Assembly (NCBI GenBank): GCA_030770425.1
Contig: JASJFT010000200.1
Span: 17,825-81,824, forward strand
DNA: 64,000 nucleotides
Source of the DNA: Darksidea phi
Lineage: Eukaryota > Ascomycota > Dothideomycetes > Pleosporales > Lentitheciaceae
Direction of reading: 5' to 3'
Below are positions 1-14,828 of this stretch, piece by piece; the first letter of the stretch is position 1, and every line of letters begins with the position of its first letter. A program made the position numbers and the translations under genes. The notes under the pieces are model-generated. The model searched no databases, had not been told where the DNA came from, and was given only the letters and a program-made list of their open reading frames with translations.

Positions 1-521
1 TTTTAATTACGAGTCGACCTAAAGTATCGATTCGTAACGAGTTCTCGCGATTCCTATTAAATAAATAGTAGCTTATACTTTAGGATATATCGCGGCTTAT
101 CGTTAATAATCGGTTTAGAAGATAAAGTCGTTATATAGCTTATACGAAGAACTATAGGCCTATTTATCTAGGCCGTAACTATTTATCGATTTATTTATTA
201 AGGGTTATCCCTTAAGAAGAGGCTTTATATTATTCTCGTAGGCTCCGACTCTACTCTTATATTAAATTATTATATTATTAGAATACTAGTCTAGAACGCG
301 GGTTATCTTTAATTCTAGATAGTAGTCGTCTATAGCTTTATCTATAAAGGTATACTAGTTAGATAATCGCTATAAATACTTATTATAGGTAATACTATAC
401 TAGAGGATTATCTTAACGAGATCTACTTAACTATTCTAGATAATTCTCTACGTACGAGCTTTACTTAATAAGATATTATAGACTTTTATAGTATAGTAAG
501 ATATTATAACTCTATATAAAC
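1..521. repeat. AT-rich RIP-degraded DNA, unclassified
   Basis: The stretch before the first LTR is strongly AT-rich, saturated with TA steps and nearly free of CA and TG, like the retrotransposon that follows. I could not read a domain in any frame. It is probably the flank or an older repeat into which the 522-9009 element inserted. Confidence 0.55.
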
Positions 522-939
522 TATAGGATATAGAATATTCTAAGAAGGTTAGAAGCTAAGATAAGGACTTAGTTAGTAATCTAATATTACGTAATAATAA
601 TCTATTTAATCTATACCTTAGTAAGTAGAGTAAATAGAGTATAATTAATTATAATCTACTTAATTTATATCTTAACGAATAGAGTAAGTAGAGTAAGATA
701 AAATAGAATAGATATAAGAGAGTAAAGGATCTCCTAGATTTTCTATCTTAATTCTTTATAGTTAATCTTTAGTTCTTTACCTAATACTTATAAATAAGAT
801 TAAATCTTTCTCCTAAGTAGTTATTTTAGTAATAGGATTCGTTAACTTAATCTTAATCTATTAGAAACTAATAGTATAATAAATATTTTATCGACTCTAA
901 TCCGGATCCTATATAAAGGTATATATAATATATAATATA
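522..939 (+). repeat. 5' LTR of chromovirus copy 1
   Basis: Aligns base for base by eye with 8592-9009, with the same 418-bp length and scattered C/T and G/A differences only. It begins TATAG (probably TGTAG before RIP) and ends TAATATA. The next bases, TTAACTACTCTAAAC, also follow the LTR of copy 2 and should contain the primer-binding site. Confidence 0.85.
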
Positions 940-1893
940 TTAACTACTCTAAACTAAGATTATATTAATATAGTAACTTTATCTAGCTTATATAATATCT
1001 CTAGAGAGAGTATAACTAGGACTCTAGTAATAAACCTAGTAACTCTAATCTAGTAATAAGTAGCTTAGATAGTTAAGTTATAGTAGACTATAATATTATT
1101 ATAAAAATCGCTATAATAGATATAAGTAGGACTTAGGATAAAGTTAAAGATTCTAATACTAGAGAAATATAATAGTAGAAAGAAAGGCTTAAGGCCGTTT
1201 CTTATATAATTAGACCTATACTATTAGTTTAACTCTACTATATTTACTAGTAACTAGGATAAGATCCTTATTATAGATATATATATAATAGAGAAGGTAG
1301 CTATATAGATATAACCCCTAATTAACGACTATATAGCTAATAAGGATTTCTTATTAAAGTAACGCGACGAAATAAAAATAGTATTTAAAGATTAGAATTT
1401 ATTTAAGAAATAGATACGTATAGTCTTTAGAGATATTAATAAGGTCTAATAGGCCGAATACTAGATCTAAAGGCTAAAGTAGACTAAATTAACGAGTATA
1501 TATACTACTAAATTTAAATAGCTATAGTATAAGATTAACTAGGATAATATACCTCTTATAGTCGTATATTATAATAGACTTAAGAAGCTAATTAAGGATA
1601 AGTTAGTCTAACTTAAAAAATTAGACGATCTAGTAGAACTAATTAAGATAGTAATTTATATCGATAATCGACTATACGAATAAGTACTTAAGAAGTAAAA
1701 TATTATAGAACTAGTAAGGGTCTATAGAAAAGAGTAAATAGCTTAAAAGTATAGGTTCTATAAGGGTTACGACGAAATAGACGTTAATATAATCTAAAAA
1801 AAGAAATATCTAAAGAATAAGAAATATAAGTAAGGTAAAAAGTTATAGAAAGTTCTAATAAATAAGATAAGATAATATTAAGAAGAAAAAGTA

Positions 1894-1935
1894 TATCTAT
1901 ACTACGATTAATAGAAATACTTTACTAAAGAATAT
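1894..1935 (+). pseudogene. RIPed gag zinc knuckle (CCHC) of copy 1
   Basis: The codons read Y-L-Y-Y-D-stop-stop-K-Y-F-T-K-E-Y. With each TAT/TAC restored to TGT/TGC or CAC this matches the spacing C-x2-C-x4-H-x4-C of a retroviral Gag knuckle. Copy 2 carries the same motif near 58388. It marks the end of gag, and the pol region follows on the same strand. Confidence 0.65.
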
Positions 1936-4343
1936 AGCGACGAGAAAAAAAATATAGATAGTTAGAAAGGCGCTAGGTATATTAATATAATTAGGTAGAG
2001 TAAGAAAAGAGCTTTAGAATCTAATTTAATACCCGAATAGTAGTTTAATACTAACGGGTAGGATAAGGTTAAAGAAATTACTCGATAATAAGACCTAAAG
2101 CTCGAGATAGAAGAACTAAAGCTCGACGAGCTAGATAAGGTTAGTATAGAAGACGTTTTTCAACGATTAGTATATAATAAATACTAGAAATATAGAACTA
2201 GCTAGTATATCGCCGAATATTATATCGATACTAAGAAACCGATATATATTATAGGAGATCGAGGTTAGTAGATAATAGACTAGACCCTAAAACTCTAGGG
2301 ACTAGAAGATTATAAGATAATCTAGAACTATAATAATATAGACTATAATACGCTATTATAGACGAACTATATAGAAAATTATAAATATTATACTAGGTAA
2401 AAAGAAGAAATTATAATACTTCTAAAAGACCGATTATATATATATCTACGAAACGTAGAATATCTAATAGTAGGATACTATATCTATAATTATAATAATT
2501 AGACTAAAGAATATAAAGACTAGAGATAGCTAGAATAGAATAGCTACTACGACGATAAATATAAAAAGTACTTTCTAATAAAATATACTATAGGACGATA
2601 GCTACGTAGACTAACTAGGGTAGATACTAAGAACTATAAGTAGGATATTAACTATAGAATTATATATAAGAAATCTAACTATAAAGTCTTATATTAGATA
2701 TACTATAAAAGGGTATATATTCTATACCTAGTATAAAAAGAACTTATAGCTAGAAGAGAAGAGGATATCTTCTACTAGAATCTTAAAAGAAGGGAATACC
2801 TTATAGAGTAGTACGGGTAGTATAGCTATCTAGTATAGAATAGAGATAGTTTAAAGAATCTAAAAATTAGTAAATAGCTAAGGGCTCTAGATATATAGTA
2901 GGGATACTATAATATCTAGAACGATAAGATAAGTATAAAGTCTATTAACTAGGATATACTATTACTAGATAAAGATCTAAAAATAGAGCTATAATAGATA
3001 CTAAGCTAGGAAATACCTTATAGAATCGAAAAAGAAGAAAGTCTAAAGTTAGAATAGTTAGGCGAGTTACCTCTCTAATAAAATACTTAAAAGATAGAGA
3101 ATACCCCCAAGGAATAGAACCTCTATAATAATAAACTAAAAAACTAGATTATTATTAACTATACTAAAGTTATACTAATAAAAGTATCTAAAAGATAACT
3201 CTACGAATTATATAAGAGGGTATCTAATAACTAACTAAATTAAAGGTAGACGCGCGGATTTACGAATAGAAAGTCTAAGCTATTATAAATAGTAAAGTAG
3301 AGTTTATACTCCTATTATTAAAATTAGTAAAAAAATATAAGATTTCTTATTAAATTAAAGAAAAACCTATATAAGTAGACCTTAGAGATAGATTATCTAT
3401 AAAATATAAAGAAGGTATAATTTACCTTAAAATATAAAAAGTAACTCTAGAGATAGAGAATATTAAAGACTATTATAGATTTAATATTATAGAAATCGAA
3501 GATACTAATATAATTATTAGTTATAATTAACTAATAAAATATAATTTATAGATAGATTAGAAGCTATATAAAGTACTAGGCTATAAATAGGTAGCTCGAG
3601 TTATAGAAATTAGAAGACTAGGTAGATCTAGCTATAAGATCTAGTATATATCCTAGAAAGGGAGAATAGATTTAATTTTATCTTATAAGATTATAAGAAT
3701 CTATAAGAAGAATTTATAAAAAGTTAGTATTATTATAGTATAAAGAGTCGCGACCGCGTAGAAAGAACTATAACTAATAATATCTTAAAACTATAAGAAA
3801 TTTTAAGAGCTATTTAAGAAATATCTAGATATAAATTTACTAGAGTACTAGAAATAAAATTATAAAATATATCTAGAAAAGGGTATAAAGCTTAAGCCTA
3901 GACCTATATACTCGTTAATAGTAGATTAATAAAAAGAATTAAAAGAGTACTTAACGAAGAACTTAGAAAGAGAATATATTAGAGAAAGCTAAAGCTCTAT
4001 AGTATTACTAGTTCTATTTATTTTAAAAAAGAATAGAAAGTTATAACTTTATATAGACTATAGACGTTTAAATAATATTATAAAGAAAAATAAATATCTA
4101 CTACTATTAATTAGAGAACTTATAGACTAGTTCTAAGGAGTTAAGTAGATTATAAAATTTAATATCTAAGACGGATTCTATAGGATTTAAATAGTAGAAG
4201 GGTATAAAAAGTATATAGTATTTAAAACCTAATATAGACTCTATAAGTATAGAGTTATACCCTTTAGACTAATAAATATACTAGCGATATTTTAGTTAGT
4301 TATTAATAGGACGTTAAATAAATACTTAGATATATTCTATATA

Positions 4344-4373
4344 GTATATCTAGATAATATTCTTATATATAGT
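4344..4373 (+). pseudogene. Reverse transcriptase catalytic box of copy 1 (pol remnant)
   Basis: Translates as V-Y-L-D-N-I-L-I-Y-S, the Ty3/gypsy RT motif Y-L-D-D-I-L-I-Y-S with the second catalytic Asp (GAC) changed to Asn (AAT) by a G->A change. Upstream near 4155-4195 a mutated F-D-(L/I)-R-D-A-(Y/F)-x-R-I box is also readable. This identifies the element class and shows that the enzyme is dead. Confidence 0.85.
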
Positions 4374-5624
4374 AAAGAAATACTAGAAGAATATAAGAAA
4401 TATATAAAGAAAGTATTATAAAAGTTATAGTAAAATAAGTTACTACTTTACCTAGATAAATACGAATTCTATAGAATAGAAACTAAATATCTAGATTTTA
4501 TTATTTTATAAGAAGAAGTATCTATAGACTTTAAGAAAGTATAGACTATAAGAAAGTAGTTAATCCTAATATTAGTTAAGGATATATAATCCTTTTTAGA
4601 ATTTACTAACTTCTACTAGAAGTTTATTAAGAATTACTTAAAGACTATATCTCTACTTATAGAGGTAACTAAGAAGGAAAAAAATTTTTAGTAAAACTAG
4701 AAATAATAAGAAGCTTTTAATAAGCTTAAAAGTTTATTTATATTAATACCTATACTATAAATATATAATTTAATAAAATCTCTTAAAGTAGAGATAGATA
4801 TATTAGACTACGTATTAGGGATAATACTTATCTAATAAGAAAAAGATAAAAAATAGAGACTAGTATTCTACTACTTATATAAGTTTAGTAAGAAAGAAAT
4901 AAACTATAATATTTATAATAAGAAACTTAGTACTATTATATTAATATTTAAATAATAAAGATTATAACTTATAGAAGTTAAGTATAAAATTAAGGTTATT
5001 ATAGACTATTAGAACCTTATAAGTTTTATAACTATAAAGAAACTTAATTAATAATAATTCTAATAGTCGAAATTACTAGTAGATTATAACTTTAAAATAA
5101 GTTACTAGTTAGGAATACTAAACGAAGTAGTAGATACTCTTAGTAGAAGATTAGATCTTTAAAATATCGATAAACCCGTTATATATAAACTAGTCCTATA
5201 AAAGAAATTAAATAGAACTCTTATATATAACTATATAAGGCTAGCTAAGATTATAGTAGTAGTAGATATTAAGAGAAAATAAAGGAATAAGATCCGAGAA
5301 ACTATTAGGGACGCTAATAGAATACTAGAGAAAGATAATATATACTTTAATAAGGAAGAATACTCTACTCTAATAAATAACTTAGAAATAAGACCTTATA
5401 TACTACTAAGCCTTAAAGAAGACTTAATATAGGAAATCTATAAAAGTAAAATACTAGAATATCTAGATATTAACGAAATAGTTAGATATATAGATAAAGA
5501 ATATCTACTTACTAATATAAGAGAGAAAGTTTAGAAAGTAATAGATAACTATTTAGAATATTCTAAGAATAAACCTAAAAGATATAAGCCCTATAGATTA
5601 CTCTAACTATTAGTACTATCTATT

Positions 5625-6756
5625 ATTATTATTTTTTAATATATAGAGGTATAAAGCTAAAATCTAAAAATTATATAAATAGGTATAGCCCTCTACCCGA
5701 GTTATATAAAAGTATTAATATATTATTTTATATAATTCGCGCGTTCGATAGTATAAATAGGCCTAGTAGTTCTTTAGATATACGATTATCGCGTACTACT
5801 TAGATTATCTTAAAGGCCGAACGGCGGAACTACTAAGCCCTAATTAGGACTAGTAGCTATAGGACGTTTCTATAAAATAGCCTAATATCGAATAGCCTAT
5901 ATATAAGAATATTAAGTACTCCCTCTACTTCCTTACGTATACCTCTACTTACTAAATATAAGATAACTTCCTATATCGTCTTTATAGATTACTACTTCGT
6001 TCTATTTTAATCTATAGGTATACTTATACGTCGTATTATCCTCTATAACTTTAGAGTAGACGCCGCCTACGTATATAAATATCTAGACTACGAACTTAAT
6101 AATATTATTAACTACAATTATACCTTCTAGAAGGAAGAATATAGTAAGCTTATAATTATAGAGCTATAGCTTACGTATATAAAGGGTCGGTTCGTATATC
6201 TACTAAATATACTATAAGTAGTATAGGTTTATTAGCTTAGTATCTACTTAATATACGTTAAGGTAGATAAGGATAATAAAAAGAACTTTCTTAAATAGTA
6301 GCTATTAAAACTAAACTAGCTTACTAAGAATCTTAGGGTTCTATAGAAAGATAAAGTAGCGAATTTTCTAGAGAGGGATCTCTAGACGAAGGAGAGTATA
6401 GAGTATATAGCGAAGGTACTTTAAGCTATCTATAGGTTTTAAGATATAAAGAAGATTAAAGAGATAAAGGCGAAAGTAATAAAGTAATAAAAGGCCGAAG
6501 CGGAGAAGGAGTTAGTAGTATAGGGTAAGATTAATAAAGACTATTCGATTTATATATATAGATTTAAAAGATAGTAAAAGAAAGAGGAAGAGAAGAAGGG
6601 GAATAATTATTAGTATTTTATAGTAATTACTTAGTATTAACGTAGCGGAAATTATTATAGTATACTAATTCTTTCCTATACTTAGTTAGTAAGATTAAAT
6701 AAGAGTATATAATAGAATATTATATAAAAGAGTTTATATAACGGCCTAAGTCTAGT
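5625..6756. mobile_element. Nested 1.1-kb insertion inside chromovirus copy 1
   Basis: Copy 2 runs uninterrupted through the matching site (62175-62195). In copy 1 the same sequence is split, and TAGTACTATCTA occurs on both sides (about 5611-5624 and 6754-6765), which looks like a 12-bp target duplication. The insert is itself RIPed. On the plus strand its last 300 bp read as a highly charged, Lys/Arg/Glu-rich C-terminus (two LeuLeuLys/Gln-rich stretches, then K-E-R-E-E-E-K-K-G-N-N-Y). That resembles the tails of fungal DDE transposases, but no catalytic motif was found, so the class is unknown. Confidence 0.6.
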
Positions 6757-7690
6757 ACTATCTATATAACTATAGACTTACGTTATAATAGACTTTATAG
6801 TAAAGTTACTACTATTATTAAAACTAGAATTAGGAAGATTATATAATACTATTATAGTAATTATAGATCGATTAACTAAGGTAGTATACTTTATTCTAAT
6901 AAATAAAGTAATTATAGTAGAAAATATAGCTTATAAGGTTAAAAGAATACTTATTACTAACTATAGATTATTAGAATAGATTCTTATAGATAGAGATAAA
7001 CTATTTACTTTAAAATTTTAGAGTATACTACTTATAAAACTAGAAATTAAAAGAAAACTATTAACTAGCTTCTACCTATAGATAGATAGTTAAATAAAAC
7101 GAATAAACTAAACTCTAGAGAAGTATTTAAGGTTCTACGTTAATAAGTTATAAAATAATTAGATTAAATTACTACTAATAATATAATTAATATATAATAA
7201 TAAGAAATTTATAATAACTAAATACTTACTATATTATATAAACTACGGATATAAACTAATAACTTATAGAGATCTAAAGGATATTAAAAGTATATCTACT
7301 AAAGTAGAAGAAAAGATCTATTTAATATAAGAATTATATAAAGAACTTAATATATAAATAGTATATAGAAATCTTATAATAGCTAAAATAATAAATAAAA
7401 GAAGACTTAAGGGACCGACCCTTAAAAGGGGGGATAAAGTTTTCCTTTTATAATAAAATCTAAAAACTAAATAACTATATAATAAACTAGATAATTTATA
7501 AATCGAACTATTCAAAATTAAAGAAAAAATAGGACTAGTTAACTATAGGCTAAAGCTAGCTAAAGATATAAGAATATACCTAGTATTCTATATATTATTA
7601 CTAGAACTAGTACTAGAAAATACTAAAGTAGCTACTAATATCGAACTCGAAGATAAGAAGTATAAGGTCGAGGAAATCTAGAAATTATAA

Positions 7691-7770
7691 AGGTTTAGAT
7701 ATTAGTAAAAGTATTTAATTAAGTAGGTAGAATAGTCTACTAGTTAAAGTATATAGAAACTAATTAAGAA
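7691..7770 (+). pseudogene. Chromodomain of copy 1 integrase (RIPed)
   Basis: Reads R-F-R-Y-stop-stop-K-Y-L-I-K-stop-V-E-stop-S-T-S. With TAG read as TGG this gives R-Y-W-W-K-Y-L-V-K-W followed by an S-T-W-E-P-I-x-N-L-like tail, the aromatic-cage region of retroelement chromodomains. Copy 2 has the matching segment at 63112-63200. Confidence 0.7.
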
Positions 7771-8591
7771 CTTATAAAGCTACTAGAACCTAGTTAAGTA
7801 GTATTACTAAAGACGCTTAAAGGTAGAGGCTTTTAACTATTTAGAAAAGTAGAAAAGTTAGTAGACTTATATAGTAAGGGTTACTATAGTAATATAGACG
7901 GACTAGAAGAAGTAGACTAAATAGTTTCTATCTATTCCGACTTTTCTAACTTAGAAATTAAGACTAGCTTCTAATTAAGAAGTTTATACTAATAGATATT
8001 ATATTAAACTAGTTATATATAGATATACTATTTATAAGTCTAAGTAACTAACTTCTTATTTTTAGTAGACTCTAGTTTAGATAGGAGTTAAGAATATTCT
8101 TTCTTAATATAAGTAAGGGACTTATTAGTTATTACTAGACTATAAGAAATATTCTAAGAGAGATATTTACTATAATAAGTAGAAGATAGTAGTATCTTAT
8201 ATTTATAGCTAGTAAATTAATAATTTAAATATAATTAAGCCGGTAGTATTATATAACTAGAATAAAGGATATAGTAGATAAGACGAAGACGATAAGTTAT
8301 AGAAGTCTTAGAACCTTTAGATATTATTAGAATCTAGAAGAAAAATAAAGAATAGGGCTTAGATATTTATAAAGTAGAATACTACCTACTCTTATATCTA
8401 GATAGGGGGCGGAATAACTAGAGTACTAGACTAAGAAAAGAATTACTAATACGTATATACGAGTTATAGTATAGTATAAAAAGAATTATTAGAGTAGCTA
8501 GACTAATACTAAATAGGGTTATAGAAAGAAAAACGTAACTTTAAGAACGAAGCTTCGAAGGGGGGAGCGAGTATTATAACCCTACGCGAAC

Positions 8592-9009
8592 TATAGAATA
8601 TAAGATATTCTAAGAAGATTAGAAGCTAAGGTAAGGACTTAGTTAGTAATCTAATATTATATAATAATAATCTATTTAATCTATATCTTAGCGAGTAGAG
8701 TAAATAGAGTATAACTAACTATAATCTACTTAATCTATATCTTAGTAAATAGAGTAAGTAGAGTAAGGCGAAATAGGATAGATATAAGAGAGTAGAGGAT
8801 CTTCTAGGTTTTCTATCTTAATTCTTTATAGTTAATCTTTAGTTCTTTACCTAATACTTATAAATAAGATTAGATCTTTCTCCTAAGTAGTTATTCTAGT
8901 AATAGGATTTATTAACTTAATCTTAATCTATTAGAAACCAACGGTATAATAAATATTCTATTAGTCCTAACCCGGATTCCGTATAAAGATACGTATAACG
9001 TATAATATA
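8592..9009 (+). repeat. 3' LTR of chromovirus copy 1
   Basis: Direct repeat of 522-939. It is preceded by the polypurine-like GGGGGGAGCGAG at about 8560-8571, a fitting plus-strand priming tract that is also seen in the last bases of the window (about 63984-63995). Its right end abuts the NLR coding remnant directly. Confidence 0.85.
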
Positions 9010-11505
<2,496 letters not shown>

Positions 11506-12266
11506 CCACCACCCCAACCACCCCATCCACCTCCGTTGTAGAGGAAATCATTTTATACTGGAATAGGTGGCGACTGCATGAAGTGTCTATCGTTGGATCA
11601 ATAATGTACTAGCTTTATGTTTATGTTGCGGCTTATTAATATCCGAGCGATTATTAGTTAAACCGTCAGCTTACTGGATAATAGCAGCTGGCAGAAGCGG
11701 TGCCCTGTGTATTGTTTGGTTGCGGGAATAAGAAGGTGAGGATTTGCCTCCGATGGCGCGATTGAGGTACAGGCACAAGTACAGGTACATTGCCTGGTCC
11801 AGAGGTCTCCTAAATTCGCCACCGCTAGCAAGGAGGACGGCCGACCCGCACCGGATAGAGGGTTGTCTGAGGGGCGTTGAATATATTCTGTCGTAGAGGA
11901 GGAATGAGGTTGAACTAAACATCAGGTATCGCCACTTGTGGCGAGTGGGCGCCAAGAGATTTCGCGGCGAGATCAGATTTCTAGATACGGAACAGCTAGA
12001 ACAAAAGCGATTGCGTTATTTAGCATGGGGCCAATGCCTTGCCCAGACAGCGGGCATGCGAGCCTCTGGTTCCAAGATTTAGGTTTCTGTTCCGAACCCC
12101 ACTGGAAGCTAGTGCAAAACACGTGACTCGGCGTTTTGCTCGGCCCAAACGACTAGCTCATTTCACAACAACAGTCCATCAACCGCCGTGTCTCACCCTC
12201 TATCGCCTTGCCCGCGCCACATCTCCCATTATTCTTCCATTTATTTCACCTCGTCTTCATTCTCTC
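11506..12266. other. Intergenic, with one copy of a dispersed GC-rich repeat
   Basis: No convincing gene. At 11822-11852 lies a copy of the GGAGGACGGCCGACCCGCAC repeat that also occurs at 27423-27450 and, inverted, at 28006-28032. The open frames here do not resemble known proteins. The last 100 bp are CT-rich, like a fungal promoter or 5' leader for the short gene at 12267. Confidence 0.5.
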
Positions 12267-12503
12267 ATGCTGGGAAAGCGCGCACGTTCGACCAGCTCTG
12301 CAACCCGCGCTGCAGCTTCACCCGATAACACTCGACCCGCAAAACGACTGGCACGTTCCATTCAATCCACCGCTCCTTATGCGGGAACAGACGGCTTCTC
12401 TATCGAAAATTTCTGTGGATGCGCCTGTTCTATCAAAGTCCCCCGTGGCCCTCCTGCGTCCGCTCGGATTCGAAAGTATTTATTCGAGGATGCAAATCCC
12501 TAG
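12267..12503 (+). CDS. Small hypothetical protein or first exon, basic N-terminus
   Basis: A 78-residue frame starting M-L-G-K-R-A-R-S-T-S-S, with A-K-R-L-A-R-S (residues about 25-31) and then a hydrophilic stretch. KR/RLA-type N-termini like this are common in fungal nuclear proteins. I chose the ATG at 12267 over an upstream in-frame one because a long CT-rich leader precedes it. Two other frames remain open just downstream (to 12519 and 12628), so the real gene may continue through an unrecognised intron or have been broken by a frameshift. Function unknown. Confidence 0.35.
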   Translation: MLGKRARSTSSATRAAASPDNTRPAKRLARSIQSTAPYAGTDGFSIENFCGCACSIKVPRGPPASARIRKYLFEDANP

Positions 12504-13093
12504 GTTGCCTTGTCCGTGATTTTCACAGACATCTCGACAAATGTATGATAGACTCGCCAAAAGCTGCTGATTTCGTTGCCCAGAACTCGTCTGCATCCTC
12601 TCTTGTCAAGTGTATAGTCTCTAACTAGCCGCAACTGGCCGGACATTGAGGAACGGCCAGATACGGCAGGCTACAAGGTGAGGCTAAGTCAGGAGAGTGA
12701 GCAACAATGGCCTCATCACCCTCTACTATCTGTCACTACCGATAAAGACCAACGGTACACAACCATCAGGACTGATTTAACCTCTCAGAGCTTCTTCCTA
12801 TAGGCCGCTGCCGCTGTCATAAAGTTACGGCATATCATGATCATGTAGGCTCGGGTGGCAGCTGCACTTTTTGCCAATACGTCCGTTTCGTACTCGACTT
12901 CTGTGATGTACTCGTGACTGTTTACCCTTACTCTACAGGTGTAGCCATATCGACCTCGGTAAGTTTCGCCAAGCGGATCCGGCCACCAACGGCGATAACA
13001 AAGCCCTAAGTAAGTATTTACTTAGGTCAGGAAGCAAGCAGATATAGGAGCTGCCTCTTTATAACTCTCTGAAACCGTCAAGTTTTCGTCGAG
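12504..13093. other. Intergenic with a short perfect hairpin
   Basis: No gene recognised. A perfect 9-bp inverted repeat CCTAAGTAA-GTAT-TTACTTAGG lies at 13005-13026, 68 bp past the 3' end of the minus-strand NLR remnant, where it could serve as a transcript end or simply be chance. Confidence 0.4.
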
Positions 13094-14137
13094 CTAAACG
13101 TTGCATATCCATACTTTTCCAGATCCAACGCCGATACCGATTGTCTTCCCTGATACGGCTGAACATGACGGCCGATACTCCACGAGAAGCCATATAAGGT
13201 TCTCTAAATCGTGTGTTATCCATGAATTATCTAGACTCAAGCCTATACCTCGATATGGAGTATTTTGAGAAGCGATAACAGTCGATGCTATATTAGAAAC
13301 CGATGATACATCACAATAATATTACGAATTTCAGTATAAAGATAGGATCAGGTAATATTGAATGAGATATTATAGAGTACCTTATTAATCTCGAACGTCT
13401 GCAGGCACTCGCTACTACTCGCATCCCAGACCTTAACCGTCTTGTCGGACGACCCCGAGGCGAGCCGTATCGAGTCGTAGGAGAAGGCCATTAAGCAGAC
13501 CGAACCGCCATGGCCCTCGAGCGTCTGCAGGCACTCGCCACTACTAGCATCCCAGATCTTAACCATGTCGTCGCGTGACGCTGATACGAGTCGTATCAAG
13601 TCGTAGGAGAAGGCGACCAACCGGCAACCACTATGGCCCCGGAACGTCTGCAGACACTGGCCACTACTAGCATCCCAGATCTTCTCACCACTCCTGGCGT
13701 CCCAGATCCTGACCTCGCCGCCGAACGATGCCGAGGCGAGGCGTATCGAGTCGTGGGAGAAGGCGACGGAGTAGATAATACAGAGATTAGCCCCGACCCC
13801 GAGCGTCTACAGGCACTTGCCACTACTGGCGTCCCAAATCTTAACCATACCGCCCGACCCTGACGCGAGTCGTGCTGAGTCGTGGGAAAAGTCTACTAAC
13901 CTGACCCCTAGGGTATGGCCTTTAAGCGTCTGGAGGCAATCGCCACTACTCGCATCCCAGATCCTGACGGTCACGTCGCTGAACGACGCTAAGGCGAGCC
14001 GTATCGATTCGAGAGAGAAGGCGACCGAACTAACCGGAACACTATACCCCTGGAGCGTCCGTAGGCGCTCGCCACTGCCGGCATCCCAGATCTTAACCAT
14101 ACCGTCGCGTAACGCTGATGCGAGTCGACAAGGGTGA
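13094..14137 (-). pseudogene. WD40 C-terminal remnant of a second NLR protein
   Basis: Reading down from 14131 the frame gives WD40 units such as R-L-A-S-G-S-S-D-K-T-V-K-V-W-D with spacers C-L-Q-T-L-E-G-H-G, about seven partial or whole units. Then comes the typical NLR tail: L-Y-N-I-S-F, and after a frameshift G-I-G-L-S-L-D-N-S-W-I-T-H, Y-R-P-S-C-S-A-V-S-G and G-S-G-K-V-W-I-C-N-V, stopping at 13094-13096. Breaks are a TAG at 13807-13809 (a CAG site), a TGA at 13348, a further TAG and a frameshift. NACHT and effector parts are absent: WD40 similarity stops abruptly near 14131. The units differ more from one another than those at 9841-11205, and the gene is in opposite orientation, so it is a different NLR lineage. 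Confidence 0.82.
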
Positions 14138-14828
14138 TCCGCCGCTCGGGTATTACTTCACCGAATACGCTACTTGAAAGATAATATATCGCTCTTGGCT
14201 TTAGGTCAGCAGTAAGATCGCTAATACGTTGAGGTGATGGCTATGGTTTTCTACTACGCTATATCTTTAAAACCAGTCTGCAATTTGGCTCGTAGTCACA
14301 AGCGCTATTGATTACGCATCCACAAAGAGATTGCTATGGAAACGATTATCTAGCTGCACGGACGCGGCCAGGCTCTGATGAAGGTGGAAAGAAGAGTTTT
14401 TTTGACTATACTACAGCATTATTGCCCGCCGCTGCAGGAAGCCCACATAAGGCGAGCTCTCTAAGTTAGTTAACTGTTAGCTGCTTTAGATGTCTATATT
14501 GAAGGATACGATTTGCTACAAACACGAGTCGGTATGCTAAAGTGCAATAAATTGCGAAATAACCTTGCAATTTAGGATACAACTAGAGAGGAAACACTCC
14601 TTACGAGCTTCGTAGACTAACTATAAAGAAGAGACTTTAGAGGTCCGAATCATGCCTACCTTGCAAACATAATTCGTCTCACCCTGAACGGACTACGTTT
14701 ATGTCTTTCCTTCGGTCGTCTTCTGACCCAGACGTGCGGTCCAAAGGAAAGCCTCAACGCAAGGCATCAAGTGAAGAAAAGCTTTATCCATATTCTGTTG
14801 CGAACCTTTGGCGGACAGCACCGGTATG
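14138..14828. other. Intergenic, no gene seen
   Basis: No domain or plausible exon found on either strand between the NLR remnant and the P450 3' end. Contains a short poly-T run near 14396. Confidence 0.5.

Larger units (their letters stand above)
522..9009 (+). mobile_element. RIP-inactivated Ty3/gypsy LTR retrotransposon with chromodomain (copy 1)
   Basis: An 8.5-kb element bounded by two direct repeats (522-939 and 8592-9009, each 418 bp). Inside, on the plus strand and in the order gag, RT, integrase, chromodomain, one reads a mutated CCHC knuckle (1894-1935, Cys and His codons changed to Tyr codons), a reverse transcriptase box VYLDNILIYS at 4344-4373 (from V-Y-L-D-D) and a C-terminal chromodomain-like stretch at about 7691-7770, where Trp codons have become TAG. 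All frames are full of TAG/TAA stops made by C->T and G->A changes, so nothing is translated. Chromodomain elements usually target heterochromatin. The same family recurs at 56998-64000 and as an inverted end at 41078-42758. No convincing target-site duplication survives. Confidence 0.9.

Noticed and set aside
7318..7515. 65-codon minus-strand frame inside chromovirus copy 1
   Set aside because: Low-complexity Leu/Tyr/Ser translation of the antisense of a RIPed retrotransposon; no start context or domain.
11671..11955. 94-codon minus-strand frame over a dispersed repeat copy
   Set aside because: No domain; it covers the GGCCGACCCGC repeat and is not supported by the other copies, which differ in frame.
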